Under the pieces are notes generated by a model, which saw nothing but the letters and a program-made list of their open reading frames with translations, had not been told where the DNA came from and searched no databases. Made by a program: the position numbers and the translations under genes. A stretch of DNA of 64,000 bases from Hemibagrus wyckioides. Lineage: Eukaryota > Chordata > Actinopteri > Siluriformes > Bagridae. Shown piece after piece: positions 31,672 to 42,579 of the stretch; the stretch's first letter is position 1; each line of letters opens with the position of its first letter. The DNA is taken from contig NC_080720.1 of the NCBI RefSeq assembly GCF_019097595.1, positions 28,331,852 through 28,395,851 of the forward strand. The letters are read 5' to 3'.

Positions 31672-32091
31672 ATGGGGAAGAAATCTGATCTAAGTGCCTT
31701 TGACCGTGGTTTGGTTGTTGGAGCCAGACGAGCTGGTCTGAGTGTCTCGGAAACTGCTGAACTCTTAGGATTTTCACGCACAACCGTCTCCAGAGTTTTC
31801 ACAGAATGGCGCGAGAAAGAAAAAACATCTAGCGAGCGGCATTTCTGTGGGAGAAAACGGCTCGTTAATGAGAAAGGTCAGAGGAGAATGGCTAGACTGG
31901 TGCAAGCTGACAGGAAGGCAACAGTAACTGAAATAACCATGCGTTATAATAGCGGCGTACAGAAGAGCATCTCGGAGCGCACGGCACGTCGGACCCTAAA
32001 GTTGATGGGCTACAGCGGCTCTACTCCTGTAAGCCAAGTTCAGGAACTCCAGGCTACAATGGACACAGACTCGCCTCAAATGGACAGCTGA
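31672..32091 (+). CDS. Tc1-like transposase N-terminal domain, open frame (copy 2)
   Basis: A 139-codon frame MGKKSDLSAFDRGLVVGARR with helix-turn-helix VSETAELLGFSRTTVSRVFT is collinear with copy 1 at 26507 over about 115 codons without indels. My hand count of that stretch gives roughly equal numbers of silent and replacement differences, so replacement changes look under-represented. The frame ends in a shifted tail. Decayed downstream DDE-half words lie near 32460-32700. Upstream, 31410-31670 resembles 26200-26505, including an acceptor (cttttcag at 31461). Either a decayed transposon copy or half of a retained gene pair. Confidence 0.6.
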   Translation: MGKKSDLSAFDRGLVVGARRAGLSVSETAELLGFSRTTVSRVFTEWREKEKTSSERHFCGRKRLVNEKGQRRMARLVQADRKATVTEITMRYNSGVQKSISERTARRTLKLMGYSGSTPVSQVQELQATMDTDSPQMDS

Positions 32092-32439
32092 AAAAAGGAA
32101 ACAAGTTTTGACACATCTCAGTTTGCAAATGGTCGTTTTAGTTTTTGTCCAAAAAGAACATGAAACCATGGTTATTCATCTTGCTTTGTTTTAACGATTT
32201 GCAGAGTGTTGGGCAATGTTATGTTTTTTCCCCCTTCTTTATACCAAATAAGCTTTATTTAAATGCCACACACTACATTTTTTTGTTAATAACATGAATC
32301 TTTACAATATTTACTGTCTGCTTCCAGCAATTTAACTTAATTTCAAGCTGTTTCAACAAACATGACATTGAGTTGGCTTACACACCCTTCATATCTTCAT
32401 ATCCGTGTTACTATTTTGCTGCTTGTCCTCTTAGAAATA

Positions 32440-32720
32440 ATCACTACTAAGCAATACAAGGTTTTTATCCTATGATGAGACATTTCTATCCTGATGGCAC
32501 CGGTCTCTCTCTGGATTACATTGCCCCATCCATATTCTTATATGAAATAATGTGAGATGGGAGACTTTGGAGCTATCATTAAACTACTAATTGATTAAAA
32601 AAACACTGTCCATGCCTCCAACACATTTCCAGAACCTTATAGAGTCTATGCCAAGGTGCAATGAAACTGTCTTTATGGCTAATAGTGGCCCAAAAAACTT
32701 TACTGACATATGTATTTTCC
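32440..32720 (+). pseudogene. Decayed C-terminal half of Tc1-like transposase (copy 2)
   Basis: Nucleotide words GAGACATTTCTATCCTGATG and AGAGTCTATGCCAAGGTGCA match the end of common fish Tc1-like transposase genes. All frames are broken. Pairs with the ORF at 31672-32091. Confidence 0.5.
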
Positions 32721-33759
32721 CCTTTTAATTTGCTGTGTATTTATGTGCGTATTCATTCAGTGGTCACTTTATTAGTTACATCTACTTTCCACACACTTGT
32801 GATAGAAATTCACTTTTTAGGCCAGATATTATCTTCTATGTGCCGGTCTAATGGTGATCACTTTCCATTGATGGATAGGTAGAAGGCCAACAAATTATGC
32901 AGAGGTGGGCTATAGTAAGTAATTGCATAATGTATAAGTGACCCATTAATTATATCAACCCGATAGAACCTGATTGTCCGTGTAAATGCACCGTAGATAC
33001 AGCTAATAAAACATGAATGAATGCTTGTATGTAATGTAAAATGTTTATGATTTTAGGTCATGAAATATGAAGCATTTTTGTTATTCAAAAAGTAAAATTA
33101 TTTGTCATTTGTGCCAATGCATGAAATGTATGGAAAGTGATATAAAAACAAAATAATCTTCTGGATAAAACCTTTCTAGAGTTTAAGTTCAAATTTCAAG
33201 GGCACGATTACAGAGAAATCAATGCATTACTTCCATATTTTTCATGCAACATGTGCACCATATTAAGGAATAAGTAAGGGGAATGACTTTAGCATATAAT
33301 TTAATATTGATTGACTCATACTGACAAATATGTTAGCAACAGTGAAACTCAAATAGTTTGCTTTTTGCTGTTAGCTGCTTATCTAAGCAAATGACATTGT
33401 GATTGAATAAAGCAGATTGATGTTGGCTAAATATAATTATGTTGTAAACGATTCTGGCATAATTTCTGTGGTTGGTGGTTCATGTATCGCTTAAGTTAGA
33501 TACTATTATTTGTGTCATAGTGGCACGTTATTTTAACATTCTGCTTAGTCCAGCAGTATTTGGCTTGGGACATATCCTAAAAACCTGATGAGAGGAGAAT
33601 CTTAAAATATAAGAGTTTTGTTGAATGCTATTATTAAAAACTATTCAAATACTCAAGGCCGAGATTTTAATCTTGGCTATGTGATGCTTACCTTGCACAA
33701 AGAACCTGTAATGTGTCGAATGTTCATTCATGCATCTTGGGTGGTGTTTTTATTCTGTA
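32721..33759. other. AT-rich interval without recognised gene
   Basis: About 1 kb of AT-rich sequence with stops in all frames. I recognise no exon, RNA gene or repeat family in it. Confidence 0.5.
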
Positions 33760-34075
33760 TATTGACTTGGTGGATCCGGAGCCTGTCCCAGGAACATTGA
33801 GCTTGAGGTGGGAATATACCCTCAATTTGACATGGGTTTATTGCAGGGTAATATGCACACACACACACACACACATAAATACCTAGGAGTAATATAATAT
33901 AGCTAAGTTTATCTACTTGCATGTTTTTGGGAAGTGGGGAGACCAGAGTATGTGCTGGTAAGCCATGCAGAACTAGAGTGAACATACAGACATTAAAACA
34001 AGATCAGGATTAAACCGGGGAACGTGGAGCTGGAAGGTGGCTGTGTTTTCCAGGTCACCACTGTGCCACCCTGTG
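33760..34075 (-). repeat. Mermaid-type SINE-like repeat, antisense
   Basis: Words GGATCCGGAGCCTGTCCCAG, a (CA)n, TTGCATGTTTTTGGGAAGTG and ACCACTGTGCCACCCTG follow the order of a known fish SINE-like repeat read in reverse. Confidence 0.6.
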
Positions 34076-34088
34076 TCTAATACACTTA

Positions 34089-34765
34089 CTGAGCATTTAA
34101 TTCAAAACCCTATACTAATACTGGGTAGAGACTCTCCTCTGCTCTTAAAACAGCCTCAGCTCTTCAAGGCATGGATTCCACAAGATTTTGGAAACATTTC
34201 TTTGAGATTTTGGACCATGTTGACATGATTGCGTCATGCAATTCCTGCAGATTTTTCAGGTACATTTTCATGTTGTCAATCTCCTGATCTATAACTACCA
34301 AAGGTGTTGGATTCAGATCTGGTGACTGGGAAGGCTATTGAAGAACACTGATCTCATTGTCATGTTCATGAAACCAGTATGGGGGCAGCACAGTTGCCTC
34401 ACAGCAAGAAGGTCCTGGGTTCGAACAGACAGGGGCCTTTCTGTGTGGAGTTTGCGTGTTCTCCCCGTGCCTCCGTGGGTTTATTCCGGTTTCCTCCCAC
34501 GGTCCAAAAACGTACATTAGGTTGATTGGTAATTCTAAATCGCCCATAGGAGTGAGTGTGTGTGGTTGTCTGTCTATATGTGTGGCCCTGTGATGGACTG
34601 GTGACCTGTCCATGGTGTACCCCTGCCTTTCGCCCAATGTGTGCTGAAATAGGCTCCAGCAGATCCCCATGACCCTAATTAGGAATAAAGCGGGTACAGT
34701 ATAGAAGATGGATGGATGAAACCAGTTTGAGACAACTTTCGCTTTATGAAATAGGCATGCACATC
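34089..34765 (-). mobile_element. Tc1-like transposon fragment split by a SINE
   Basis: From ACTTACTGAGCATTTAATTC through CTCAGCTCTTCAAGGCATGG, GATTCAGATCTGGTGACTGG and TCATTGTCATGTTCATGAAA the sequence matches the reverse strand of the 3' end of a fish Tc1-like element. It resumes at 34727 (TTGAGACAACTTTCGCTTTA) after a SINE. Confidence 0.75.
34379..34716 (+). repeat. DANA-type SINE with 10-bp target-site duplication
   Basis: Complete SINE (head GCAGCACAGTTGCCTCACAG, body GTGGAGTTTGCGTGTTCTCC, tail AATAAAGCGGGTACAG plus GATG repeats) bounded by TGAAACCAGT at 34369-34378 and 34717-34726. It interrupts a Tc1-like fragment, so it is the younger insertion. Confidence 0.85.
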
Positions 34766-35181
34766 TACAGCAACACTACTCAAATTGACTGTTTTGCAGT
34801 CAAGTGATGATTGGTTTCCAAATTGCCTGGGTTACTTTTAAAATAAACATCAAGTTTCTTCAGTTTTTAGCAAGCATTGTCATGAAGTTCAAACAATATG
34901 GTCATCTATATTTTCTTTAGTGTTTTATGTCATTTGTATGCTACAGTACCTGGCCACTTGGATGCAGTTCTTGGACCCCTCTGATCGCTGCTTGTGTCTA
35001 TAATGCTTATTGCTCTATATTCGTTAGCCTACATATGATATCCATATCCACCTATTCATCACACACAATTCCAGACAGAAAGTATTTTATTTAAACACAA
35101 TATAGGATTATGCCATTCTTAGGATCCAATACAAAGAATTGCTTTTGCCACTGTAAGGGCTGGTACTGAGGCACTAGGACT

Positions 35182-35413
35182 TACACTGATCAGCCATAAC
35201 ATTACGAGCACTGAGAGGTAAAGTGAATAACACTGATTATCTCCTCATCATGGCTCCTGTTAGTGGGTGGGATATATTACACAAGTGAAGATTTTGTCCT
35301 CAAAGTTGATGTGTTAGAAGCAGGAAAAATGGGCAAGTGTAAGGATTTGAGTTTGACAAAGGGCCAAATTGTGATGGCTAGAAGACTGGATCAGAGCATC
35401 TCCAAAACTGCAG
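35182..35413 (+). mobile_element. Tc1-like 5' fragment, sense
   Basis: Begins TACACTGATCAGCCATAACA, the same terminus as 15197-15730, and runs into the transposase start ([20 protein letters not shown] from about 35328) before losing similarity. Truncated. Confidence 0.75.
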
Positions 35414-35549
35414 CAAATGACCCATACAGTCATCCTGCATCCGCACCTTATCTAACTTTCCTACATCAAACTTCCAGATACTCAAAATAGGGACTCTGTA
35501 TGTCTACTGTCAATTGTACACTATGCTATTGCAGAGATTGAACATTATG

Positions 35550-35550
<1 letters not shown>

Positions 35551-35626
<76 letters not shown>
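35551..35626. repeat. (ATCT)n tetranucleotide repeat
   Basis: About 19 units. With 35867-35930 it forms an inverted pair, since the flanks ATTATTCATTC and GAATGAATAAT also mirror each other. Confidence 0.95.
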
Positions 35627-35627
<1 letters not shown>

Positions 35628-35868
35628 ATTATTCATTCTTAAATATTTTTTAAATTCACATCATTGTTATAGGACATTTAATTATTTACTGCTTTCTCTG
35701 GGAGATGAATATCAGTATAAGTTTATATAAACCTTTAGCCTCAATTGTAGAAACAGTAATATATTAGACTGTGCATACGAAACATTGCAGCTAGAGCTGC
35801 TGTTATAGGAAATGAATCACAATCTGACCAACTAACAGTAGATTAAAAAATAATTATGAATGAATAAT

Positions 35869-35931
<63 letters not shown>

Positions 35932-36060
35932 TATTCATCCCAAAGGGAAATTTACAACAGTACACAATACAGTAGTAGCTCCATTTAAAACAAAGAAATA
36001 AATACAGCAGTATGCTTCTAAGAGGAGGTGTGTCTAGTGCTTTGATGGACAATATACAGT
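35627..36060. repeat. Duplicated segment, copy 1 (pair with 43290-43590)
   Basis: ATAGGACATTTAATTATTTA, CTGCTTTCTCTGGGAGATGA and GCAGCTAGAGCTGCTGTTAT recur in order at 43337-43480. The later word GTAGCTCCATTTAAAACAAA also recurs near 43512. Copy 1 contains the extra (GATA)n insertion. Confidence 0.85.
35867..35930. repeat. (GATA)n repeat at a retroelement-like tail
   Basis: About 16 units followed by TTATTCATCCCAAAGGGAAA. On the minus strand that reads as a fish LINE/SINE 3' end tailed by (ATCT)n. It is absent from the related segment at 43300-43590, so it is an insertion. Confidence 0.85.
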
Positions 36061-36930
36061 ACATAGTATGTCATAAGGATTATGATAACATATTATTTTA
36101 ATACATTTTCTAATCCAGTCCACAGGTTTGAGGAGGGGAACGAACATTGTGTGAGCTTTACACTAAAACATCATGGTATGTTAAAACTCATAACTGCAAG
36201 CAAAAGACACTCTCTAGGACCATGAGGAGGGGTCTTTATTATCCTTCTTTGGTAGGTTATGAGAAGCTGTCTTGCCTGAATGGAAGCCATGAACCGTATG
36301 AATCTGTACAAGAAAGTAACCAAAACTTGACAACAGATCATAAAAGTGTAAGTAATAACTTCTCCTTTTATTGATCTGGTTATTAAAAATAAAAGCTTTT
36401 ACAGTTTCTTATATTAAGTTTTTAGTTTCAGTTTATGTGTCGTGACGCAGAAGCAAATTCTTTAGTCAGTACTAGATGCTGATCATTTTGATGTTTATTA
36501 TTAATCATGTTACCTGTAGGCAGGTACCTACATATGACGTAATAACTTTTCTTTGTATGTTAATATGAACACCAGCGTTTGTTTGGATTTCTCCAAGTTT
36601 AAGCAAACTGCAAATGAATAGCAATCCCTGACAAATGGCAACAAGAAATCCATTTTGTATTGTTGCTCTGTTTACTATTATATTCTGTCTCTAATACTGC
36701 TCTCTGCACTTGTATAAGTTTGCAGTTTACATTGGTATGTTAAGTGTTTACAACTTTATGAGTTCCGGTCACTAGGTCCACCAGAGGGCAGCCTTGGACA
36801 CCTTTTGAACTTCTTTTCATTTTGTTTTTACTTTTCCCCATGATCATGCTCACCTGCTTTGTATTGGATCATTAGGCACGTTTATCATAATTTAGAATAA
36901 AGAAATGTTAGTGTTAACAGTATATATCCT
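36061..36930. other. Intergenic interval with one CTCF-like motif
   Basis: No exon recognised. The only structured item is CCACCAGAGGGCAGC at 36778-36792, annotated separately. Confidence 0.5.
36778..36792 (+). promoter_or_regulatory. Strong CTCF-like motif
   Basis: CCACCAGAGGGCAGC matches every position of CCASYAGRKGGCRS. Binding is inferred. Confidence 0.45.
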
Positions 36931-36944
36931 AAAAATAAGTGAGC

Positions 36945-37750
36945 AGATATCCGAAGACCCTAAAACAATTTCTGATTTTGTGGAAAAGCTATACTGAGTC
37001 TGAACACAATAGTAGCCAAAGTTCAAATTTTCTTTCATATCTAAAAAATGTTGCACAAGGTGTTAACGCAACATGGAAAGACGTTTGTGATCAAGATATA
37101 TCCTTGGAAGAATTAAAAAAAAAACATTAGTAAGTTAAAAGATAATAAATCCCCAGGGAATGATGGCCTAACAGGTGAATTTTTTTTAAGGTATTCCAGG
37201 ATTACATTTCTGAGTTTTTATTATTGGTTTTTAAGGAAGCTATAGAAGCCGAAAGGCTTCCCCCATCTATGTGTCAAGGCTTAATTGCATTGTTACCTCA
37301 ACCCAATAAGGATTGCCGGCTTCTTGACAACTGTAGGCCTATAACATGAATTAATAATGATGCAAAATTATTGGCTCACATCTTTGCACAAAGAATAAAG
37401 TTATTCTTAGATACAATCATTGATGGCTTTATGCAAGGACAACATTTTAGCAATAATATTAGCTTAGATTTAATTGATTATAAGGATTACATAACTGATA
37501 ACAGTTACATTTTAATTATTTACACTTTATTTATTGATGTAAATAAAGCCTTTGATACTGTAAAACATTTTTTTTTATTTGATTTATTAGATTTTCTTGG
37601 TTTTGGTCAATACTTTACAAGGGAGAATAGTTCAGTTGAAATTCCATGGAGAACAACTCGTTCATTGAGCATTTCTCGAGGGACATCCTGCGGCTCCCTT
37701 TCCATTTCTTTTAGTTATACTAACAATGGCTTTACATTTTCATAATGACT
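36945..37750 (+). mobile_element. L1-type LINE reverse-transcriptase fragment, 5' part
   Basis: Broken frames give typical fish L1 RT words: LKDNKSPGNDGLTGEF near 37135, LLPQPNKDCRLLDNCRPIT near 37293, NNDAKLLAHIFAQRIKLFLD near 37355 and FIDVNKAFDTVKHF near 37530. An in-frame stop after RPIT and shifts show it is dead. It continues at 39800-40165 and 40419-40760 after two insertions. Confidence 0.8.
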
Positions 37751-37765
37751 CTTTTCATGGCATCA

Positions 37766-39617
37766 TTCAAGATTCAAGAAGCTTTATTGTCATTTCAACC
37801 ACATATAGCTGACGCAGTACATAGTGAAATGAAACAACGTTTCTCCAGGACCTGGTGCTACATAAACATACAACAACAAAGTTCAACATAAAAACAACAC
37901 CACAGAGCTAGGACAGAAGATTGTCATTACCCACGTAAAGTGCACAGTGTGCAGCTAGGTGCAAACAGCATAGACAAGACAGTGCAAAAGACAATAAATA
38001 CAAGAAAGACAACACAAAAGAACACAGGACACTTAGCGCTGAAAAGAAAGAAAGGAACGTGTACTGGAATGTAAGTGAAATAAGATAAGATAAAGTGAAA
38101 TGATGTAAAAAAAAGTATTGTGCAAAAAAAATTGTGCAAAAATACACAGCAGCGGTTGAGGTAGTGCAATAAGTATGAACAATATAAATTGTGTGTGTGC
38201 GTGTTCACACAGTCAAGAGAGAGTGTGTGTATCTGTGTGTGAGAGAGACAGAGAGTTGATATACAGTTCAGTCCTGAGTGAGAGTGTGTGTGTGTGCGTG
38301 TGTGTGTGTGAGAGAGTGTAGAACAGTTCAGTCCTGGGTGTTGAGCAGCCTGATGGCTTGAGAAAAGAAACTGTTACACAGTCTGGTTGTGAGGGCCCGA
38401 ATGCTCCGGTACCTCTTTCCAGATGGCAGGAGGGTGAAGAGTGTGTGTGAGGGGTGTGTGGGGTCAGCCACAATGCTGTTGGCTTTGCGGATGCAGCGTG
38501 CGGTGTAAATGTCTGTGATAGAGGGGAGAGAGACTCCGATGATCTTCTCAGCTGTCCTCACTATCCGCTGAAGGGTCTTGCGATCTGAGACGGTGCAGTT
38601 CCCAAACCAGGCAGTGATGCAGCTGCTCAGGACGCTCTCGATGGTCCCTCTGTAGAACACAGTCAGGATGGGGGAAGGGAGATGGGCTTTCCTCAGCCTC
38701 CTCAGGAAGTAGAGGCGCTGCTGGGCTTTCTTGGTGATGGAGCTGGTGTTGAGTGACCAGGTGAAGTTCTCCACCAGATGGACACCAAGGAATTTGGTGC
38801 TCTTGACGATCTCCACCGAGGATCCGTCGATGGACAGCGGAGAGTGGTCACTCTGTGCTCTCCTGAAGTCAACAACCATCTCTTTGGTCTTGTCAACGTT
38901 CAGGGAGAGGTTGTTGGCTCTGCACCAGGCTGTTAGATGTTGCACCTCCTCTCTGTATGCTGACTCGTCGTTCTTGCTGATGAGACCCACCACGGTCGTG
39001 TCATCGTCGAACTTGACGATGTGGTTGGAGCTGTGCACTGCTGCACAGTCGTGAGTCAGCAGAGTGAACAGCAATGGACTGAGCACACAGCCCTGAGGTG
39101 CTCCAGTGCTCAGTGTGGTGGTGCTGGAGATACTGCTCCCGATCTGGACTGACTGAGGTCTCCCAGTCAGGAAATCCAGGATCCAGTTGCAGAGAGAGGT
39201 GTTCAGGCCCAGGAGACTCAGCTTCTCAATCAGCTGCTGAGGGATGATTGTGTTGAATGCTGAACTGAAATCTATGAACAGCATTCGAACGTAGGAGTCT
39301 TTACAGTCCAGGTGTGTGAGGGCCAGTTGGAGGGTTGTGGTGATGGCGTCGTCCATGGAGCGGTTAGGGCGATACGCAAACTGCAAGGGGTCCAGCGAAG
39401 GTGGTAGCTGTGACTTGATGTGCCTCATGACGAGCCTCTCGAAGCATTTCATCACGATTGGTGTGAGTGCGACGGGACGGTAGTCATTGAGGCAGGAAAC
39501 CGTAGACTTCTTTGGCACAGGGACGATGGTCGTTGTCTTGAGGCACGTAGGGATGATGGAGCTGCTCAGCGAGATGTTGAAGATGTCAGTGAAGACATCT
39601 GCTAGCTGCTCTGCACA
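37766..39617 (-). mobile_element. L2/Rex1-type LINE, 5'-truncated, inserted in the L1 relic
   Basis: A minus-strand RT frame runs without stop from about 39617 to 38328. Landmarks are [55 protein letters not shown] and the C-terminal [20 protein letters not shown]. The catalytic F/YADD box reads FDDD ([11 protein letters not shown]), an Ala-to-Asp change likely to impair activity. The 3' UTR has (CA)n/(TG)n tracts and ends at 37766 in GATTCAA repeats, the tail type of this clade. The endonuclease domain is missing. A 3' fragment of the same family lies at 51272-52236. Confidence 0.88.
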
Positions 39618-39790
39618 TTATTTATAATATAAATATTATAAATAATATAATAATATAATAATATTATAATATTATTTATATTATATATATTATTATATAT
39701 TATATATTATATATTATATATATATTATATATTATATTATATATATTATAATATTATTTATAATAATAAATCATTATTATTATAGAGTGC
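39618..39790. repeat. AT-rich, strongly self-complementary tract
   Basis: About 170 bp of almost only A and T with ATTATA/TATAAT palindromes. It sits at the 5' junction of the truncated LINE and the resumed L1. Confidence 0.85.
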
Positions 39791-39799
39791 CTTAATATA

Positions 39800-40165
39800 T
39801 TTTCTCAAGTGTCAGGCTTATCTTTAAATATCACAAATGTACCCTTTTCCACTTAAAGACAATGGTATTCCTTATACCAAATTTGAAGGTATTCCAAGTA
39901 AATTATCTTGGTATCAATATTTGTGAAGATTGGTCAAACAGAGTACAATCAAATTTCCAACCCCTTATGTTGAAAATGAAAAAGAAATTTGATATGTGGG
40001 TCATGAAGGATTTATCACTCAAATGTAGGATTCTGTACCAAAACCTTTTCTTAAAAAAATGGATTCAACTCTGTTTAATTTCATATTAAGAACATATAAA
40101 TCATATGAAAGAAAGATCATAAAAAGAACAAGCCTCACTATTTAAACAGAACGCATGTTGTATGT
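39800..40165 (+). mobile_element. L1-type LINE fragment, middle part
   Basis: Frame words NIFSQVSGLSLNIT, VNYLGINICEDWSNRVQSNF and MWVMKDLSLKCRILYQNLFL fit the region after the RT domain of fish L1 elements. It continues the relic at 36945-37750. Confidence 0.75.
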
Positions 40166-40170
40166 AGTTT

Positions 40171-40418
40171 GGGGCAGCATGGTGGCTTAGTGTTTAGCAC
40201 TGTTGCCTCACAGCAAGAAGTTCCTGGCTTTGAATCCCAGGTTCGAACAGGCAGGGGCCTTTCTGTGTGGAGTTCCCCCCCTGCCTGCGTGGTTGTCTGT
40301 CTATATGTAGCCCTATGATGGACTGGCGACCGGCCTTTCGCCGAATTGTGCTGGGATAGGCTCCAGCAGATCCCTGTGATCCTAATTAGGAATAAAGCGG
40401 GTATAGAAAATGGATGGT
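40171..40418 (+). repeat. DANA-type SINE with internal deletion
   Basis: The head GGCAGCATGGTGGCTTAGTG and tail CCTAATTAGGAATAAAGCGG are present; about 90 bp of the body are missing. It splits the L1 relic. Confidence 0.85.
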
Positions 40419-40760
40419 TTTATGCATTTATTTTATGTAATTCATATAATCAAGGAGGTTTGAATGTAATTCTAAGTCTTATTTTGGAAAAAGTAGGAGA
40501 TATAGAGTTTCTTTTGAAGTGTGATTTTGAGATCAACAGTCTGCCCATTCAGTTATCTAATTTTCATAGACAGGCTTAAAATAAATATCTGCCCTAACAT
40601 CCTCCTTTGCCCCTTTATGTTAGTTACAATCTGGAACTGGATGAAATGGATATAATCAGGATATTAGAGCAATTATATGTTTTTTTTATAAGCAAACCTC
40701 AATTGATAGTTTTCCGAAATTTTGTCCTGGGTGTGTGTTCATAACTCCTTAGACTTTATG
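40419..40760 (+). mobile_element. L1-type LINE fragment, 3' part
   Basis: GGLNVILSLILEKVGDIEFL and INSLPIQLSNFHRQAL fit the C-terminal part of fish L1 ORF2. The remainder decays towards 40760. Confidence 0.65.
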
Positions 40761-41220
40761 ATGATGTTCATTTACGTTTCTCTAACATATTCAGGGGCCT
40801 TTCAGAAACAGCTGCACACAGCACTAAGTGCACACAGGTCAACTGTGTTCAGTAATCATGTGACTTTAGGTCGTTAACTGCCCCCAACCCAGCCCCCCTT
40901 TATCCCCCAACCCCCCCATCTCAGACATGCTTCTATATTATGGCCTATTGTTATAAAATAAAATCCCTGTTAAGTCTAATTCAGCTCCAGGTTATTACAC
41001 TACAATAAGTGGAACAGATCAACAGGGTGAACAGTTTAATTTGTATCCATTGAAAATCTTTGTAATTGTACAAGTTATATTTGGATTAACTTTTTGTGTT
41101 TTGCTTCTAGGAACAGAAATCAATCTTCTCTTCCACAATTCTCAAATAACAACGTTTTGACTGAAATATAAAAGTGAATGTTACATGGCAGATGTAATAA
41201 ATATTGGCTCTAATACAGCC

Positions 41221-42458
41221 ATGGCAAGTGGATCCTCACCAAAGGCTCCAGGTTAGATATCTTTCAGAATATTTTGATTTTTTGTGCATAATGATATTTG
41301 CACTTTGAGGGGAAAAAAAATGAATTGTCCACCATCTTTTTTAATGTCTGTCATGTTTTTGTCCATCTTCTCTTACAGAGTGCAGGATTATACTGCTGGG
41401 AAAAGCTGGAGCTGGAAAGAACAGAGTAGCCGGAGTCATCCTGGGAGACAAAACGCTGAATGAAGAGAGTGAAGAGTGTCTTGTACATGAAGGTGAACAG
41501 GAAGGAAGGAGGACCTGCATAGTGAACACACCAGGATGGAAGAGAATTTCTACAGAGTGCACTACAGAGAATATAAAAAATGAAATCATCCGAAGTGTGA
41601 CACTTTGTCCTCCAGGTCCCCATGCTCTGATTCTGGTGATACCCATAAACACTTATGATGAATTATCTATAAATGAACTTGAATCAGCAAGTCGACACAT
41701 GGAGCTGCTCTCTGAGAGAGTCTGGAATCACACTATGGTGCTTTTCTTGTGTGAAGGAGATGTGGAGGAATCCACAATCCAAAAACACATTCGGGAAACA
41801 GAGAAACTCCTGGAAAAGTACAAAGGCAGACACTATGTTATGCGGCTGAGTGAATCTGAAACCCAGGTCCGAGGGTTACTTAAAGAGATTGACAGCATAG
41901 TGGAAGAAAATGCTGGTGATTTCTTCCTGCCACAGGTTTACTATGAAGTGATGCGGAGCAAAATGTCATGCAAAGAAGATACACAGAAGAAAACAAATAA
42001 ACAGCAGAGTGAAGAAAATGTAGAAGAGAAAGATGTGCTTAGGCAGAGACGTGGAAGCCTCCAAGGGGCACGTCCTAGTAGTAAGTATAACTTCATAAAC
42101 ATGTTCAGTTTAATACAGAATTCATGACACTGACTCCAGGTCAAAAAGATTATTTTAGTGGAATATGTCAAGGAATACATTTCTCTGCTGTCTATACTAT
42201 GTTTTTTCCACAGTGACTACACAATCAGAAGATTCAGAAAGTCAAAGAGACAGAACTGAGGCCAAAAAGAACATGAATCAGGACCAGTTGCCATGGAATT
42301 ATCTCAAACCAGTAGTAGTGATCCTAATGTCCTTCATGGGTGCTCTTCTAGGCTCAGTGGCAGGAGGCCAGTATGGATCAATGGGGGCAGTTTTGGGGAT
42401 TGCCATTGGATTTGTTTCAGTACTGCTCATCAGTTTGTGGCTGGTCAGTCTAGTATGA
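41221..42458 (+). CDS. GIMAP/AIG1-like protein with degenerate GTPase motifs and C-terminal membrane anchor
   Basis: GIMAP proteins are septin-related GTPases on lymphocyte membranes, expanded in fish. Three exons, 41221-41251, 41379-42080 and 42214-42458, join in phase to 325 residues plus stop. Residues 18-25 (GKAGAGKN) form the P-loop, but the Mg-binding Ser/Thr is Asn. G3 at 60-63 reads NTPG instead of DTPG. The family box SVTLCPPGPHALILVI (83-98) and ENAGDFFLPQVYYEVM follow, then a Lys/Gln/Glu-rich linker. Residues 278-296 and 303-325 are hydrophobic, Gly-containing membrane segments, suggesting a tail anchor. No TRGD-like G4 is evident. The first exon is short and could be replaced by an upstream exon. 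The open frame and clean splice sites favour a functional pseudo-GTPase over a pseudogene. Confidence 0.75.
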
Positions 42459-42579
42459 TAATCAAGATCTAGAAGTAAAAACAGGAATCTGACACTACAG
42501 TGTGCACAGCTTGTCTGAACTACCACAGGCTTTCTGAAGGGTTTCTCAGAATCAGCTTTATTACCAAGTATTTCAATTT

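Noticed and set aside
34335..34670. Minus-strand ORF, repeated at 25231-25503 and 63438-63833
   Set aside because: The same peptide arises from each SINE copy, so it is not a gene family.
38328..39518. 396-codon ORF as a host gene
   Set aside because: It is a LINE reverse transcriptase; a family fragment recurs at 51272-52236 with the same tail.
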